Below are positions 1 to 8,393 of a DNA stretch of 64,000 nt, piece after piece. Below the pieces are notes generated by a model. That model had not been told where the DNA came from. It ran no database searches and saw only the letters and a program-made list of their open reading frames with translations. The stretch lies in the NCBI GenBank assembly GCA_041494885.1, contig JBGQBO010000008.1, positions 77,267 to 141,266 on the forward strand, written 5' to 3'. The DNA is from JAIQFV01 sp041494885. GTDB lineage: Bacteria > Acidobacteriota > Terriglobia > JAIQFV01. The position numbers and the translations under genes are program-made. Within the stretch, counting starts at the first letter, position 1. Each line of letters starts with the position of its first letter.

Positions 1-1488
1 TCCCGGAAACTCGACATACTCCTGCGAAGCAGGCAAATGAATCTCTGCGGGCTCCTGGGGCACGGAAACAAGCACCTCCGCGACCTCCGGCGCCGCGATC
101 ACGGGGATCGCAGCGGGTTCCACAGAAGGAGGAGGTGTAAGGGTCTCTTCTGGCAGGGCAAGCGGAGCGGGCGGCCCCATGACCTCCTCGGGTATCGACA
201 GAGGGCTCTCCATGGGTGGGGGTTCCATGGAAAGCGGTTCAATAAGTGGTTCTTCGGTCAATGGCGGCAGCACGTCGGGGGCGTGGCGCACCAGTTCGCG
301 TTGAAACTCTCTGAATTCATCCGTGAGCACTGGGCCCGATTCCTCGGGTTCGATCCCTGAAAATGCTTCTGCATCCATGATGCCCGGAGCGGGCGTTTCT
401 GCTGCAAACCCGGACACCGGCGCCGTGAAGGAAGCCGTCGGTAGTTCCCGGGTTCCCGCCGATCCTTCCGCAACAAGAGACGTTGGTTCCAGTAAGGGTT
501 CCTGCGCGGCATTCGCCTCCAGGGGTGTTCGGATAGGAGACTCCGCGACAATCTCACTCAGGGTTGCAGGTCTATGTTCGGCGCTTGCCTCTTGTACTGT
601 AAAGGGCTCCGGCTCCTTTGCCGGCTCGGCCGTGAGAAATGCGGGCTCCTCCGTTATTACCGGGCCTGACTGTTCAATGGGTTCTTGTTCCAATGCCGTG
701 GTGGTCTCATTTACAGGGAGCTCGAACCTTGGGGACGATGGGACCGGCTCGGGCTCTGAAACCAGTGGCTGCGTGTTCAGAAGGCTAACCTCTACCGCGG
801 GCTGATGCACGTGCGAGATCTCGAGAGGAGCTTCAGTCTCTTCAATGAAGGTTGAAAACGCCGGCAGGGGTCGGGCTTCTTCGAAAGGAACACCAGCCGT
901 CGATACCGGCGGTTCTTCCCGAGGTATTGTCGGGGGTGGCGGCAAAAATGGCTCATCCACAATCGGTCGCGTGACTGCGCGACTGAAATCGGTCGGTGGA
1001 GTCAACGGGATAACTTGAGTTTGTTCCGCATGCCAGTGAGTTGGTACAGATGGGGGCGCAGGGGTTGTCTCCTCAGGCGTTTCAGGCCAGGACGTTAGCT
1101 TTACGTTCTTTTCAGCGGGCTCGAGCGTTACGTATTTTCGGATGGTTTCCACTAGCATCTGGGGGGCAAACGGTTTCTTCAAGTGATCATCTGCCTGCAC
1201 TCGAGCCGCTTCTTTTTCGTCGAACGGTTCAAACGCCCCGACTAGCAGGATGACAGGGACAGACGCCATTTCCGGCTGCTGCTTGACATACTCGCAGACT
1301 TCGTAGCCGTTTTTGCCTGGCATAAAGATATCCGCGAGAATAAGGTCCGGTAAAATCTCATGCATTTTCCGAATCGCGGCATCCCCGTTTCCAACCAGGG
1401 TCAGCTCAACCGGCTCGTGCTCAAAGGTCTGATGGACGATTTTTTGAATTGTGATGCTATCGTCGGCAAGAAGGATTTTTGTAGGCAT
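1..1488 (-). CDS. Receiver-domain protein with long Pro/Glu-rich tail, partial
   Basis: The start is the ATG at 1486-1488; the frame stays open to the left edge, so the C-terminus is missing (at least 496 codons). Residues 1-120 form a CheY-like receiver: the acidic pair D9/D10, the predicted phospho-acceptor D53 in LADIFMPGKNG, and K105 in HLKKPF. The usual Thr/Ser after strand 4 appears to be Val83 (VILLVGAFEPFD), so switch behaviour may be atypical. From about residue 125 the protein is low-complexity and very rich in Pro, Glu, Ala, Ser and Thr, with no domain I recognise; it may be a disordered linker to a domain outside the window. It lies upstream-to-downstream after bamD with a 99-bp gap. 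The receiver call is firm; partner kinase and output are unknown. Confidence 0.85.
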   Translation of the reverse strand, partial: MPTKILLADDSITIQKIVHQTFEHEPVELTLVGNGDAAIRKMHEILPDLILADIFMPGKNGYEVCEYVKQQPEMASVPVILLVGAFEPFDEKEAARVQADDHLKKPFAPQMLVETIRKYVTLEPAEKNVKLTSWPETPEETTPAPPSVPTHWHAEQTQVIPLTPPTDFSRAVTRPIVDEPFLPPPPTIPREEPPVSTAGVPFEEARPLPAFSTFIEETEAPLEISHVHQPAVEVSLLNTQPLVSEPEPVPSSPRFELPVNETTTALEQEPIEQSGPVITEEPAFLTAEPAKEPEPFTVQEASAEHRPATLSEIVAESPIRTPLEANAAQEPLLEPTSLVAEGSAGTRELPTASFTAPVSGFAAETPAPGIMDAEAFSGIEPEESGPVLTDEFREFQRELVRHAPDVLPPLTEEPLIEPLSMEPPPMESPLSIPEEVMGPPAPLALPEETLTPPPSVEPAAIPVIAAPEVAEVLVSVPQEPAEIHLPASQEYVEFPG

Positions 1489-1587
1489 TGAGAAGTCTTC
1501 TTTCTGGCTGGGCGCCTCCCTAATGCGTCTTTGGCGATTGGACGCATGCTTTGCCCCAAGACTCCCCCGATAATAAACGGAAGAAGC

Positions 1588-2841
1588 TTAAAACCTCAAG
1601 ATTTTCTTTCTCAGGCTCTTCTTTTTTTTCTTGGACGTCGACTTTGAAGCTTCAGAGGACGAGGTTTTGTCGTCGCTCACTCCTGTTTTACTGTCGGTGG
1701 GGGGTGGTGCTGAAGCCGCAGGTTGACTTGAATCCTTGTCGGTCGACGGAGGAGGAGTTGGTGCACTGCTATCAGGGTTGGCGGCTGACTTGGAACTGGG
1801 AGGAGAACTCGAGACCCGACCTACCGAGATTTCGGCAGACGCACCTCCGGCTCCCGGCTCGGGGGAAGGTGGCGGCTGCTTGGAGGCCGTTTCTGTCGGC
1901 AGGGGAGGCATGGGCGAAGGAGTGGTCCGGGCTGTACTGACGTCCGGGCTCTTCCTCAACATTCCCGAAACACGGCCCATCATCCCCTTATGGGCCCGGT
2001 TGGCTTCCTCTTGCTGGGCGACCACGACGGCCTTGGGATCGGTGGCGGGAATCGGCATGTTCAGATCCGCAAGGCGCTCTTTGGACTTGTCAAAATACTC
2101 ACTGGTCGGAAAAAACTGGACGATTTTCGCGAAGGTGTCCGCGGCGCCGCGGTCATTATTGGAACGCTCGTAAGACTCCGCCAGCAACCAGAGGGCCCTA
2201 TCCTGTCCGCTGTAGTCCGGGTACTTTTGCAGGGTTTCCTTGAAACGGTCCACTGCGGCCCGGTAGGAATGTCGCAGATAATACTGCCGCCCCACCTGGA
2301 AATTCCCTTCTGCCAACACCTCCTGCACTTCACGCAATTTTTGTTGCGCTTCAGGGGCATACTGGCTCTTGGGATACTGGGCCAGCATGAACTTGAACTC
2401 CTCTTCCGCAGCCCTTGCCTGGGTGCGATCGCGATCCGGCTTTTCCATTTGTCGATAGTTGGTCATCGCGGCCTTCATTTGCGCTTCGGCCGCGTCCGGG
2501 TCGGTGGGGAAAAAAGTCCTGAAATCCATGTATTCAGCCTTCGCCTGCACCAATCCGGTCGTCCCTCCCTGCTTGTAAAACGAATCGGCAATCTGAAGCT
2601 TTGCTTTAGAGAGATATTCACTGTCCGGGTAAGTGTTGATCAGGGTTTGCAGGGTCAGGCGACCCACGTCGTAATGTCCTTTCCCGATTTCCGCCACCCC
2701 CCGCTCAAAGAGGATCTTGTCCGGTTCTGTTTCAGTGGTGGGTGCCACGGCGGCGGACTTCTTATGGCCGAAAAACAAGCAGCCGTAAAGTGAGCCGATC
2801 AAGACTCCGATTGCCACTCCCATCGCCCATCGTTTCAACAT
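1588..2841 (-). CDS. bamD: BamD-like outer-membrane assembly lipoprotein with Pro/Ser-rich tail
   Basis: BamD is the TPR lipoprotein of the BAM complex that inserts beta-barrel proteins into the outer membrane. I use the ATG at 2841 because AAGGAG/AGAAGG sits just upstream of it; an earlier in-frame ATG at 2862 has no good ribosome site. The N-terminus is a lipoprotein signal ending in LYGC (Cys about residue 21). TPR/YfiO-type repeats follow to about residue 250, including YPDSEYLSKAKLQIADSFY and FPTSEYFDKSKERLADL. The family is usually near 250 residues; here about 150 more, rich in Pro, Ser, Thr and Lys and ending in a basic KKKKK-containing stretch, follow. It lies 37 bp after rpe and is probably co-transcribed with it. 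The family call is strong; the role of the tail is unknown. Confidence 0.88.
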   Translation of the reverse strand: MLKRWAMGVAIGVLIGSLYGCLFFGHKKSAAVAPTTETEPDKILFERGVAEIGKGHYDVGRLTLQTLINTYPDSEYLSKAKLQIADSFYKQGGTTGLVQAKAEYMDFRTFFPTDPDAAEAQMKAAMTNYRQMEKPDRDRTQARAAEEEFKFMLAQYPKSQYAPEAQQKLREVQEVLAEGNFQVGRQYYLRHSYRAAVDRFKETLQKYPDYSGQDRALWLLAESYERSNNDRGAADTFAKIVQFFPTSEYFDKSKERLADLNMPIPATDPKAVVVAQQEEANRAHKGMMGRVSGMLRKSPDVSTARTTPSPMPPLPTETASKQPPPSPEPGAGGASAEISVGRVSSSPPSSKSAANPDSSAPTPPPSTDKDSSQPAASAPPPTDSKTGVSDDKTSSSEASKSTSKKKKKSLRKKILRF

Positions 2842-2878
2842 ACCAATCCTTCTCCTTCCCATCCATCAGATGGTCATT

Positions 2879-3580
2879 TCAAGATTCAAACCGAGCGGCG
2901 GATCCCACACTCGATTCCCCTTCGAACTGGCGGGCTATGCGGAGCAGTTCGCGAAGCGCTTCTGCCGGGTCCTCAGCATGGAAGATGTGTGAGCCGACCA
3001 CGATCATCTCAGCCCCGGCCTCAAGCACTTCCCGGAGATTCCCGCTCTCAACTCCGCCATCCACCTCAATGCGGCAATCCACCTCAGCTTCCTCAATCAT
3101 TTCTTTCAGACGCGCGATCTTGTCGAGACTGTACTCAATAAACTTTTGCCCGCCGAATCCGGGATTTACGGACATGATAAGCACATGATCAACGCTCTCG
3201 AGGATCTCTTCGACCATCGTCAGCGGCGTCCCCGGGTTCAGTACGACTCCTGCGTTGCGGTCCTCATTCTTGATAAACTGGATCGCACGGTCCAGATGAA
3301 CTGTAGATTCAACCTGGATGGAGATCGAATCAGCCCCCGCATCGATGAAATTCCGCAGATAGCGTTCGGGCTCCGTAATCATAAGATGCACATCGAGGGG
3401 CAATGAGGTTGCCTTGCGGATGCACTCGATCACGGGCGGTCCAAGGGTGATGTTGGGGACAAAGTGGCCATCCATCACGTCGATGTGCAGCATCGTTGCT
3501 CCCGCTTCCTCAACGGTGCGTATCTCGTCGGCCAGATGGGTGAAATCTGCGGACAGGATAGAGGGTAGGATTTCAATCAT
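2879..3580 (-). CDS. rpe: Ribulose-phosphate 3-epimerase
   Basis: Interconverts D-ribulose 5-phosphate and D-xylulose 5-phosphate in the pentose phosphate pathway (cytosolic TIM barrel). The protein has 233 residues, close to the usual 220-230. Family motifs are in order: PSILSADF at the N-terminus, LHIDVMDGHFVPN with metal ligands H32 and D34, PLDVHLMI with H65, MSVNPGFGGQKF, and EVDGGV carrying the second catalytic Asp. It sits 15 bp after the PASTA-protein gene and just before bamD, so these three form a likely minus-strand operon. Nothing is missing; the last 20 residues are a slightly extended, Ser-rich tail. Confidence 0.97.
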   Translation of the reverse strand: MIEILPSILSADFTHLADEIRTVEEAGATMLHIDVMDGHFVPNITLGPPVIECIRKATSLPLDVHLMITEPERYLRNFIDAGADSISIQVESTVHLDRAIQFIKNEDRNAGVVLNPGTPLTMVEEILESVDHVLIMSVNPGFGGQKFIEYSLDKIARLKEMIEEAEVDCRIEVDGGVESGNLREVLEAGAEMIVVGSHIFHAEDPAEALRELLRIARQFEGESSVGSAARFES

Positions 3581-3595
3581 TGGTTTTCTGAAGGT

Positions 3596-4321
3596 CTATT
3601 TCGACACCGTAAATGCAATCGAGGCGCCTGGGACAACCTTGCTTCCCGCAGGCGGCTGCTGGGCAATAACCAGGCCGCTGGCAACATCAGGGTAGTTCTG
3701 AAGATTCACGGCCCCACGAACAAATCCTTCGCCGGTAACGATCTCGGAAGCCTGTCTGAAATCCATCCCGATAAAATCGGGCACGAGGTAGGCTTCGATC
3801 CCCGCCCCGCGCGACAACAAGACATCCACCGTCGGACTCAAAACCTCCTTGGAATCGGCCGGAGGTTCCTGGCACAGCACGCGATCCTTCTCCACCGCCG
3901 TCGAGCTCACCGAGGCGACAAATCCTAGTGTCAATCCCTGCCTCACCAGCTTGATCCGCGCCGCCCGCAGGGTTCCATCAACCAGATCAGGAATGGGGAC
4001 TCTGCGCCTCCCCAAGCTTAAAACGACACTCACTTTGCTGCGTGTCTTCACCTCGGCCCCGACAGGGGGATCCTGCGATACAATCACGCCCGCCGCTTGA
4101 GCATCATTATAAACTTTTGACTCCACTTTCAATAGCAGTTTGCTCGCGGCTAGCCTCGCTTCTCCCTGAGGCTGATCCAGCCCCACCACCTGGGGGACTC
4201 GGACGACCTGACCGCGGATCGCAAACCGCATCGCCGTCAGTGCGCTCAGAAACGCTACGCTCACCAGAATAAACACGGTGAGAAGCGTCCGACCAATGAC
4301 TTTCAACTTCTCTACAAGCAT
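3596..4321 (-). CDS. Membrane-anchored protein with three PASTA domains
   Basis: The 241-residue protein has one N-terminal membrane segment (about residues 10-32) followed by three PASTA repeats: roughly 40-103 (VPQVVGLDQPQGEARL), 107-173 (IPDLVDGTLRAARIKL) and 176-241 (VPDFIGMDFRQASEIV), each with the late QxPPAGS-like turn (SQDPPVGAEV, QEPPADSKEV, QQPPAGSKVV). PASTA domains bind peptidoglycan fragments or act as spacers in kinases and penicillin-binding proteins. Here there is no kinase or transpeptidase domain, so this is a stand-alone periplasmic PASTA protein. Free-standing PASTA proteins upstream of rpe are, as far as I recall, common in acidobacterial genomes. The exact function is unknown. 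Confidence 0.88.
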   Translation of the reverse strand: MLVEKLKVIGRTLLTVFILVSVAFLSALTAMRFAIRGQVVRVPQVVGLDQPQGEARLAASKLLLKVESKVYNDAQAAGVIVSQDPPVGAEVKTRSKVSVVLSLGRRRVPIPDLVDGTLRAARIKLVRQGLTLGFVASVSSTAVEKDRVLCQEPPADSKEVLSPTVDVLLSRGAGIEAYLVPDFIGMDFRQASEIVTGEGFVRGAVNLQNYPDVASGLVIAQQPPAGSKVVPGASIAFTVSK

Positions 4322-4428
4322 TTGAAATGCTATTCTGTTTTCGTGAGGATGGGCTCAACCTTCCCGTTTGCGCTTCGAAATCAAAGTTTATCATAGCGAA
4401 CTTACGGTCACAAGTGCGATTCCAAAGG

Positions 4429-4653
4429 CAGCTATCAGCCTTCAGCAAACAGCCATCAGATTTCAGCAGTCAGCATTCAGCCGTCAGCTTTCAGCAGTCA
4501 GCCATCAGCTACAAGAATGAAACTTAGAATTGTGTCCAGCTTCTCATTTGTCCCTGGCTTTCGAATTGAGGGAACCCATGGAATATGACGTTGAGACCAA
4601 AGAGCCAACCACTGACTGCTGAAAGCTGATGGCTGATGGCTGATTCCTGATGG
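4429..4653. repeat. Short CAGC-unit array in opposed arms (locus A)
   Basis: The gene-free stretch 4322-4663 holds tandem 7-8-bp units of the type CAGCNNT (for example CAGCCATCAGC, CAGCTTTCAGC) at 4429-4510. About 100 bp of unique sequence follows, then the same units in reverse complement (GCTGAAAGCTGATGGCTGA) at 4612-4653, ending 10 bp before the fmt start. The two arms could pair as a long imperfect hairpin. The same unit recurs at 10906-11200. Apparent small ORFs here are translations of the repeat. Confidence 0.85.
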
Positions 4654-4663
4654 TTTCCAAATC

Positions 4664-5617
4664 ATGAAAATCCTTTTCATGGGTACACCTGCATTTGCGG
4701 TCGCGTCCCTTGCCAGGCTGCTTGAAGCCGGACACACCGTGGTCGGAGTGTTCTCACAGCCTGATCGTCCGGTCGGACGCTCGCAAACGCCCACGTCACC
4801 GCCGGTCAAGCAGTTTGCGCTACAACATCATCTACCCGTTCACTCACCCGAGAAAATCCGGACCGAAGAAATGCGGGAGATGATCGAGCGGATCAGTCCT
4901 GATGCTATTGTCGTAGTTGCTTATGGAAAGATCCTTCCGGCATGGATGCTCGAGAAACCAAGCTACGGCGCCATCAATCTCCATGCGTCTCTACTTCCCA
5001 GATACCGGGGGGCCGCGCCCATCCAGTGGGCCGTGGCAAATGGGGAGATCCGCACAGGGGTGACGACCATCCAAATGGACGCGGGCCTGGACACCGGAGA
5101 CATTCTTCTCCAACGAGATTTTGCGATTGCGCCGGAGGACAATGCCCAGACCCTCCACGCTCATCTGTCCAAGTTGGGGGCCGAATTGCTGGTGGAATCT
5201 CTGGCAGGAATCCTGGAGGGTTCCATCCTGCCTCGGAAGCAGGACGATTCAATCGCAACCTGGGCTCCGATTCTAAAGAAGGAGGATGGCAGAATCGACT
5301 GGAATTGGCCGGCAAAAAAAATTCACAACCACGTTCGCGGACTAAACCCCTGGCCGGGAACATTTACCACTTTCCGAGGAAAGCGCTTGAAGGTTTGGAA
5401 GACCGAGACCGTGGGGGCACAGGAAAACGAGGTAGGGTTCGCCCGCGCTGTGGCAGCGGGCACATTGATCCTAACCCCGCACTCCCCTCCGCAGGTGCTC
5501 ACAAGAGAGGGAGATTTCTTGACACTCCTGGAAGTCCAGCCGGAGGGGCACCGACGAATGAGCGGGGTCGATTTTTTGAATGGCTTGAGAATCAATTCAG
5601 GGGAACGCGTGGGTTGA
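4664..5617 (+). CDS. fmt: Methionyl-tRNA formyltransferase
   Basis: Transfers a formyl group from 10-formyl-tetrahydrofolate to initiator Met-tRNA. The 317-residue length is normal. The N-terminal formyltransferase domain carries N105 and H107 in AINLHASLLPRYRGAAPIQWA and D143 in QMDAGLDTGDILL, the catalytic triad of the family; the C-terminal domain has NPWPGTFTTFRGKRLKVWK. No clear Shine-Dalgarno precedes the ATG; the upstream DNA is the repeat array described at 4429-4653. It is convergent with def, the deformylase that removes the group it adds, with only 6 bp between the two stop codons, whereas the two are often co-directional. Expression of the pair from one promoter is therefore impossible here. 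Confidence 0.97.
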   Translation: MKILFMGTPAFAVASLARLLEAGHTVVGVFSQPDRPVGRSQTPTSPPVKQFALQHHLPVHSPEKIRTEEMREMIERISPDAIVVVAYGKILPAWMLEKPSYGAINLHASLLPRYRGAAPIQWAVANGEIRTGVTTIQMDAGLDTGDILLQRDFAIAPEDNAQTLHAHLSKLGAELLVESLAGILEGSILPRKQDDSIATWAPILKKEDGRIDWNWPAKKIHNHVRGLNPWPGTFTTFRGKRLKVWKTETVGAQENEVGFARAVAAGTLILTPHSPPQVLTREGDFLTLLEVQPEGHRRMSGVDFLNGLRINSGERVG

Positions 5618-5623
5618 AGCGGC

Positions 5624-6178
5624 CTACCCCCACTCGCCTGCTGCAATCTTCTTTTTGATCCGCCGCCGGATTAGATCACGCTTCAGGGCCGACACATGAT
5701 CGATGATCAGTACTCCGTTTAGATGATCGATCTCATGGAAGAAAGCCCGCGCCAGGAGGTCGTCCCCCTCGATCTGGATGGCCTGGCCGTCGAGGTCTTG
5801 CCCCTTCACCAAAACGTGCTTGGGCCGTGTAATAACCGCCCGGATTTCCGGAAAGGAAAGGCACCCCTCCTCCACGCTTTGCCTCCCGTGCTGTTCCACG
5901 ATTTCAGGGTTACAGATCCGGATGATCTTGCTGGGATCCTCTCCTCCTGAGATGTCAATCACGGCGACTTGTTGCGAGACCCCCACCTGGGGGGCGGCCA
6001 GTCCGACCCCATGCTCCGCGTGCATTGTGACAATCATGCGGTCGAACAACCGGCGGAGCTCGCTGTCAAAAGTCATGACGGGTGAGGCTCTCTGTTGTAA
6101 AACCTGCGCCCCGTACCGCAGGACTCGCATGATCTGTCGCTGCTGCTCGACGACGGAAATCCTGTTTTCCACACCCAT
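5624..6178 (-). CDS. def: Peptide deformylase
   Basis: Removes the N-formyl group from nascent proteins; metal-dependent cytosolic enzyme. All three signature motifs are present: GVGLAAPQVG (57-66), EEGCLSFP with metal ligand C106, and HEIDHLNG with H148, E149 and H152. It is 184 residues from the ATG at 6178, which has GAGG a few bases upstream. The Met at residue 17 (MRVLRYG, position 6130) is the more usual family N-terminus and is a possible alternative start. It begins 11 bp after the aroC stop and is presumably co-transcribed with aroC. Confidence 0.96.
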   Translation of the reverse strand: MGVENRISVVEQQRQIMRVLRYGAQVLQQRASPVMTFDSELRRLFDRMIVTMHAEHGVGLAAPQVGVSQQVAVIDISGGEDPSKIIRICNPEIVEQHGRQSVEEGCLSFPEIRAVITRPKHVLVKGQDLDGQAIQIEGDDLLARAFFHEIDHLNGVLIIDHVSALKRDLIRRRIKKKIAAGEWG

Positions 6179-6189
6179 GACGCCTCGCT

Positions 6190-7371
6190 CTAGAAGTTTC
6201 TTAATTGTTCACAATAGCCATCATAATTCCGTCGGGTCTCACCGAGGGAATCGCCTCCAAATTTCTCCAGGAAACATCCAGCCAGGACCAAGGCAACCAT
6301 GGACTCCGCGACAACGCCCGCTGCCGGGACGACACTCACATCCGATCGCTCGAAGGCCGCTTCGTCGACGGTCTTGGACGTGATGTCGACGGACTTGAGA
6401 GGGGTTCTCAGCGTGGAAATGGGTTTGAGATACCCCCGCACGCGCACCTCTTCCCCGTTTGTCATCCCCCCCTCGATGCCACCGGACCGGTTGGAGGTCC
6501 TTGCGAACCTGCGTTCCTGCTCCCGGTAGAGAATCTCGTCATGAACCTCCGCCCCGGTCCGATTGGCATTCTGGATTCCATCCCCGATTTCCACGGCCTT
6601 GACCGCTTGGATCGACATCACTGCGCGAGCCAAAAGACCGTCAATGCGGGTGTCCCAACTGACATGAGACCCTAATCCGGCCACAATGCCCTTTCCCACT
6701 ACTTCAAAGCACCCGCCGACCGTGTTGCCTTCAGAAGCGGCTTTCTGGATAAATCGGACCATCTCGTTTTCAATCTCTTCATCCACACACCTCAACGGCG
6801 AATCCGTATTCGAACGGAGGGCCTGGATCTCTTCAAAGGTCACGGAGCGGGATTCACTGAGAGCTACCGGCCCGACCGCGACGGTATGGCTCACCACTTC
6901 GATTCCGAATTGCGACAGAAAGATTTTCGCCAAGCCTCCCACCGCCACCCGCGCGGCCGTTTCGCGGGCGCTGGATCGTTCCAGGATGTTCCGAACGTCC
7001 TTAGTGTTATATTTTAAAGCGCCCGCCAAATCCGCATGGCCAGGACGCGGACGCACTACCGTCTTTCGTTCAGTTTTCTCCGCAGGTTCCGCCTCTGTGT
7101 TCATGGCGACTTGCCAGTTCACCCAATCACGATTCTCGATTTGAAGAGTCACCGGCGAACCGATGGTCCTTCCGAAGCGCACCCCCGAGAGGATCCGGGC
7201 CTGGTCTTTCTCGATCTTCATGCGAGCGCCTCGGCCGTAACCGCCCTGCCGACGCGCCAGTTCCTCATTAATGTAATCCAAATCGACCGGGACATCGGCG
7301 GGCAATCCGAAAATGATTGCCGTGAGAACCGGTCCATGTGATTCGCCTGCCGTAAAGAAATGAAACGCCAT
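6190..7371 (-). CDS. aroC: Chorismate synthase
   Basis: Last step of the shikimate pathway: 5-enolpyruvylshikimate 3-phosphate to chorismate, using reduced FMN. I choose the ATG at 7371 (MAFHFFTAGESHGP), since the family starts right before the FxTAGESHG motif and GGGTGG lies upstream; a GTG at 7383 would add four residues. Motifs: RRQGGYGRGARMKIEKD, SGVRFGRTIGSP, RPGHADLAGALKY (family RPGHAD signature), RSSARETAARVAVGGLAK, and SNRSGGIEGGMTNGEEV near the C-terminus. About 393 residues, as expected. It shares the upstream region with the divergent gene at 7420. Confidence 0.97.
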   Translation of the reverse strand: MAFHFFTAGESHGPVLTAIIFGLPADVPVDLDYINEELARRQGGYGRGARMKIEKDQARILSGVRFGRTIGSPVTLQIENRDWVNWQVAMNTEAEPAEKTERKTVVRPRPGHADLAGALKYNTKDVRNILERSSARETAARVAVGGLAKIFLSQFGIEVVSHTVAVGPVALSESRSVTFEEIQALRSNTDSPLRCVDEEIENEMVRFIQKAASEGNTVGGCFEVVGKGIVAGLGSHVSWDTRIDGLLARAVMSIQAVKAVEIGDGIQNANRTGAEVHDEILYREQERRFARTSNRSGGIEGGMTNGEEVRVRGYLKPISTLRTPLKSVDITSKTVDEAAFERSDVSVVPAAGVVAESMVALVLAGCFLEKFGGDSLGETRRNYDGYCEQLRNF

Positions 7372-7379
7372 GTTATAAT
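7371..7379 (+). promoter_or_regulatory. Extended -10 promoter candidate for the 7420 gene
   Basis: TGTTATAAT at 7371-7379 is an extended -10 (TG, one base, TATAAT) 41 bp before the ATG at 7420. No convincing -35 lies 17 bp upstream, which is tolerated with an extended -10. It overlaps the aroC start codon on the other strand. Confidence 0.4.
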
Positions 7380-7398
7380 CCACCCAATTAGGATAAGG

Positions 7399-7428
7399 AT
7401 TCTAACGTAAACCAAAAGTATGCGTCAA
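7399..7428 (-). promoter_or_regulatory. Promoter candidate for aroC-def
   Basis: On the minus strand TTGACG (7423-7428), an 18-bp spacer and TAGAAT (7399-7404) give five of six matches in each box, placing transcription start near 7392, about 20 nt before the aroC ATG. The -35 box overlaps the first codons of the divergent gene at 7420. Confidence 0.55.
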
Positions 7429-8142
7429 AAACTTTGCATTTGTCTGGCCCTTGCTTCACTGATGACGCTAACCGTGAGTTGGGGCCAGGGGTCCACGGGG
7501 GCTCCCTCCAGCCCGAATCCCGGCACACTCCTCCCCTTGAACCCTGAACTTTATGGTGTCGCACGGTGGAGGGTCGGGGAATCCTCAGAATATGTTCTGG
7601 TGACCCATCAGAACTTGAGGAAAGAGGTGAAGAGACTCCGCTACGCCATTCTCTCAGAAGAAACCCGGGGCATCGCGAAGTACTATACCGTCGAATCTCA
7701 AGTAACAGAGCTCAACCTAGCCCGCCATTCCACGGTCAACTCCGTGGTCCGCCCTTTCGGAGACTTGACCTATCTCCTGGAGGGGGCGACAGGGAACTTC
7801 GTGATGAAACAAGACAACAATCCCGCCCGTGCGATTCCCATTCCTGTTCTCAAGGAGCGCCTTCTGCTCTCAGAGGCCGTCGTACGATCTCCCAAGATCA
7901 CTTCGGTGGAAACGTTAGGTGAGGAAACCCTCGAAACAATGACAGGGAAGTTGAAAACGACCCATCAGAAGCTTTATTTTGATGATGGAAGAGCTGCTGA
8001 GGTTTGGTGGGCTGGGAGTGTGGGGCCGCTGGGGTTGGTTCGAGTCATCTCAAGGACATTCTCACTGGACCTGGTGTCGCATCAGTCGAAGCGCTCTGTC
8101 TCCGCAATCACTGACTCACCCGTGGCGGTAACAAACGAGTAG
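7420..8142 (+). CDS. Secreted protein of unknown function
   Basis: 240 residues. Residues 1-22 are a Sec signal peptide (MRQKLCICLALASLMTLTVS, then WGQG), so the product is exported. The mature part is a mixed alpha/beta sequence with no motif I recognise; around residues 130-215 it contains PIPVLKERLLLSEAVVRSPK and KLYFDDGRAAEVWWAGSVGPLG, which resemble a beta-rich DUF3108-like or lipid-binding fold only in general character. There is no clear Shine-Dalgarno before the ATG. It is divergent from aroC and is followed by a 251-bp gap before the sigma-factor gene. I do not assign a function. Confidence 0.75.
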   Translation: MRQKLCICLALASLMTLTVSWGQGSTGAPSSPNPGTLLPLNPELYGVARWRVGESSEYVLVTHQNLRKEVKRLRYAILSEETRGIAKYYTVESQVTELNLARHSTVNSVVRPFGDLTYLLEGATGNFVMKQDNNPARAIPIPVLKERLLLSEAVVRSPKITSVETLGEETLETMTGKLKTTHQKLYFDDGRAAEVWWAGSVGPLGLVRVISRTFSLDLVSHQSKRSVSAITDSPVAVTNE

Positions 8143-8393
8143 AGCATTATTTTTTTTCCGACTTTTTGGATTTGAAAGAAGTCTAATGGAATGTGCGGAT
8201 TTGAATGAGAAGGAGAGCGGTGGGTGATCAAGGTGTCAATCCCGGGGGCTTCCAGGGTAGGTTTTTTGAGGTGGAACTTCATTTATGTCGCTCGCCTCGC
8301 GAGTGTGCAGGTTCAAAGATAAGGTCCCGACATCACCGCCCAGCGAAGGGATGGTTCAGCATTCAAGCCACGTGGTTTTGAGGGTGAACTGTA

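Noticed and set aside
4429..4653. CRISPR array
   Set aside because: Units are 7-8 bp without spacers of constant length and appear in both orientations; no cas genes.
4498..4809. Small proteins rich in Ser, Gln and Ala around the repeat arrays
   Set aside because: They are translations of the CAGC-type repeat units and carry no ribosome site.
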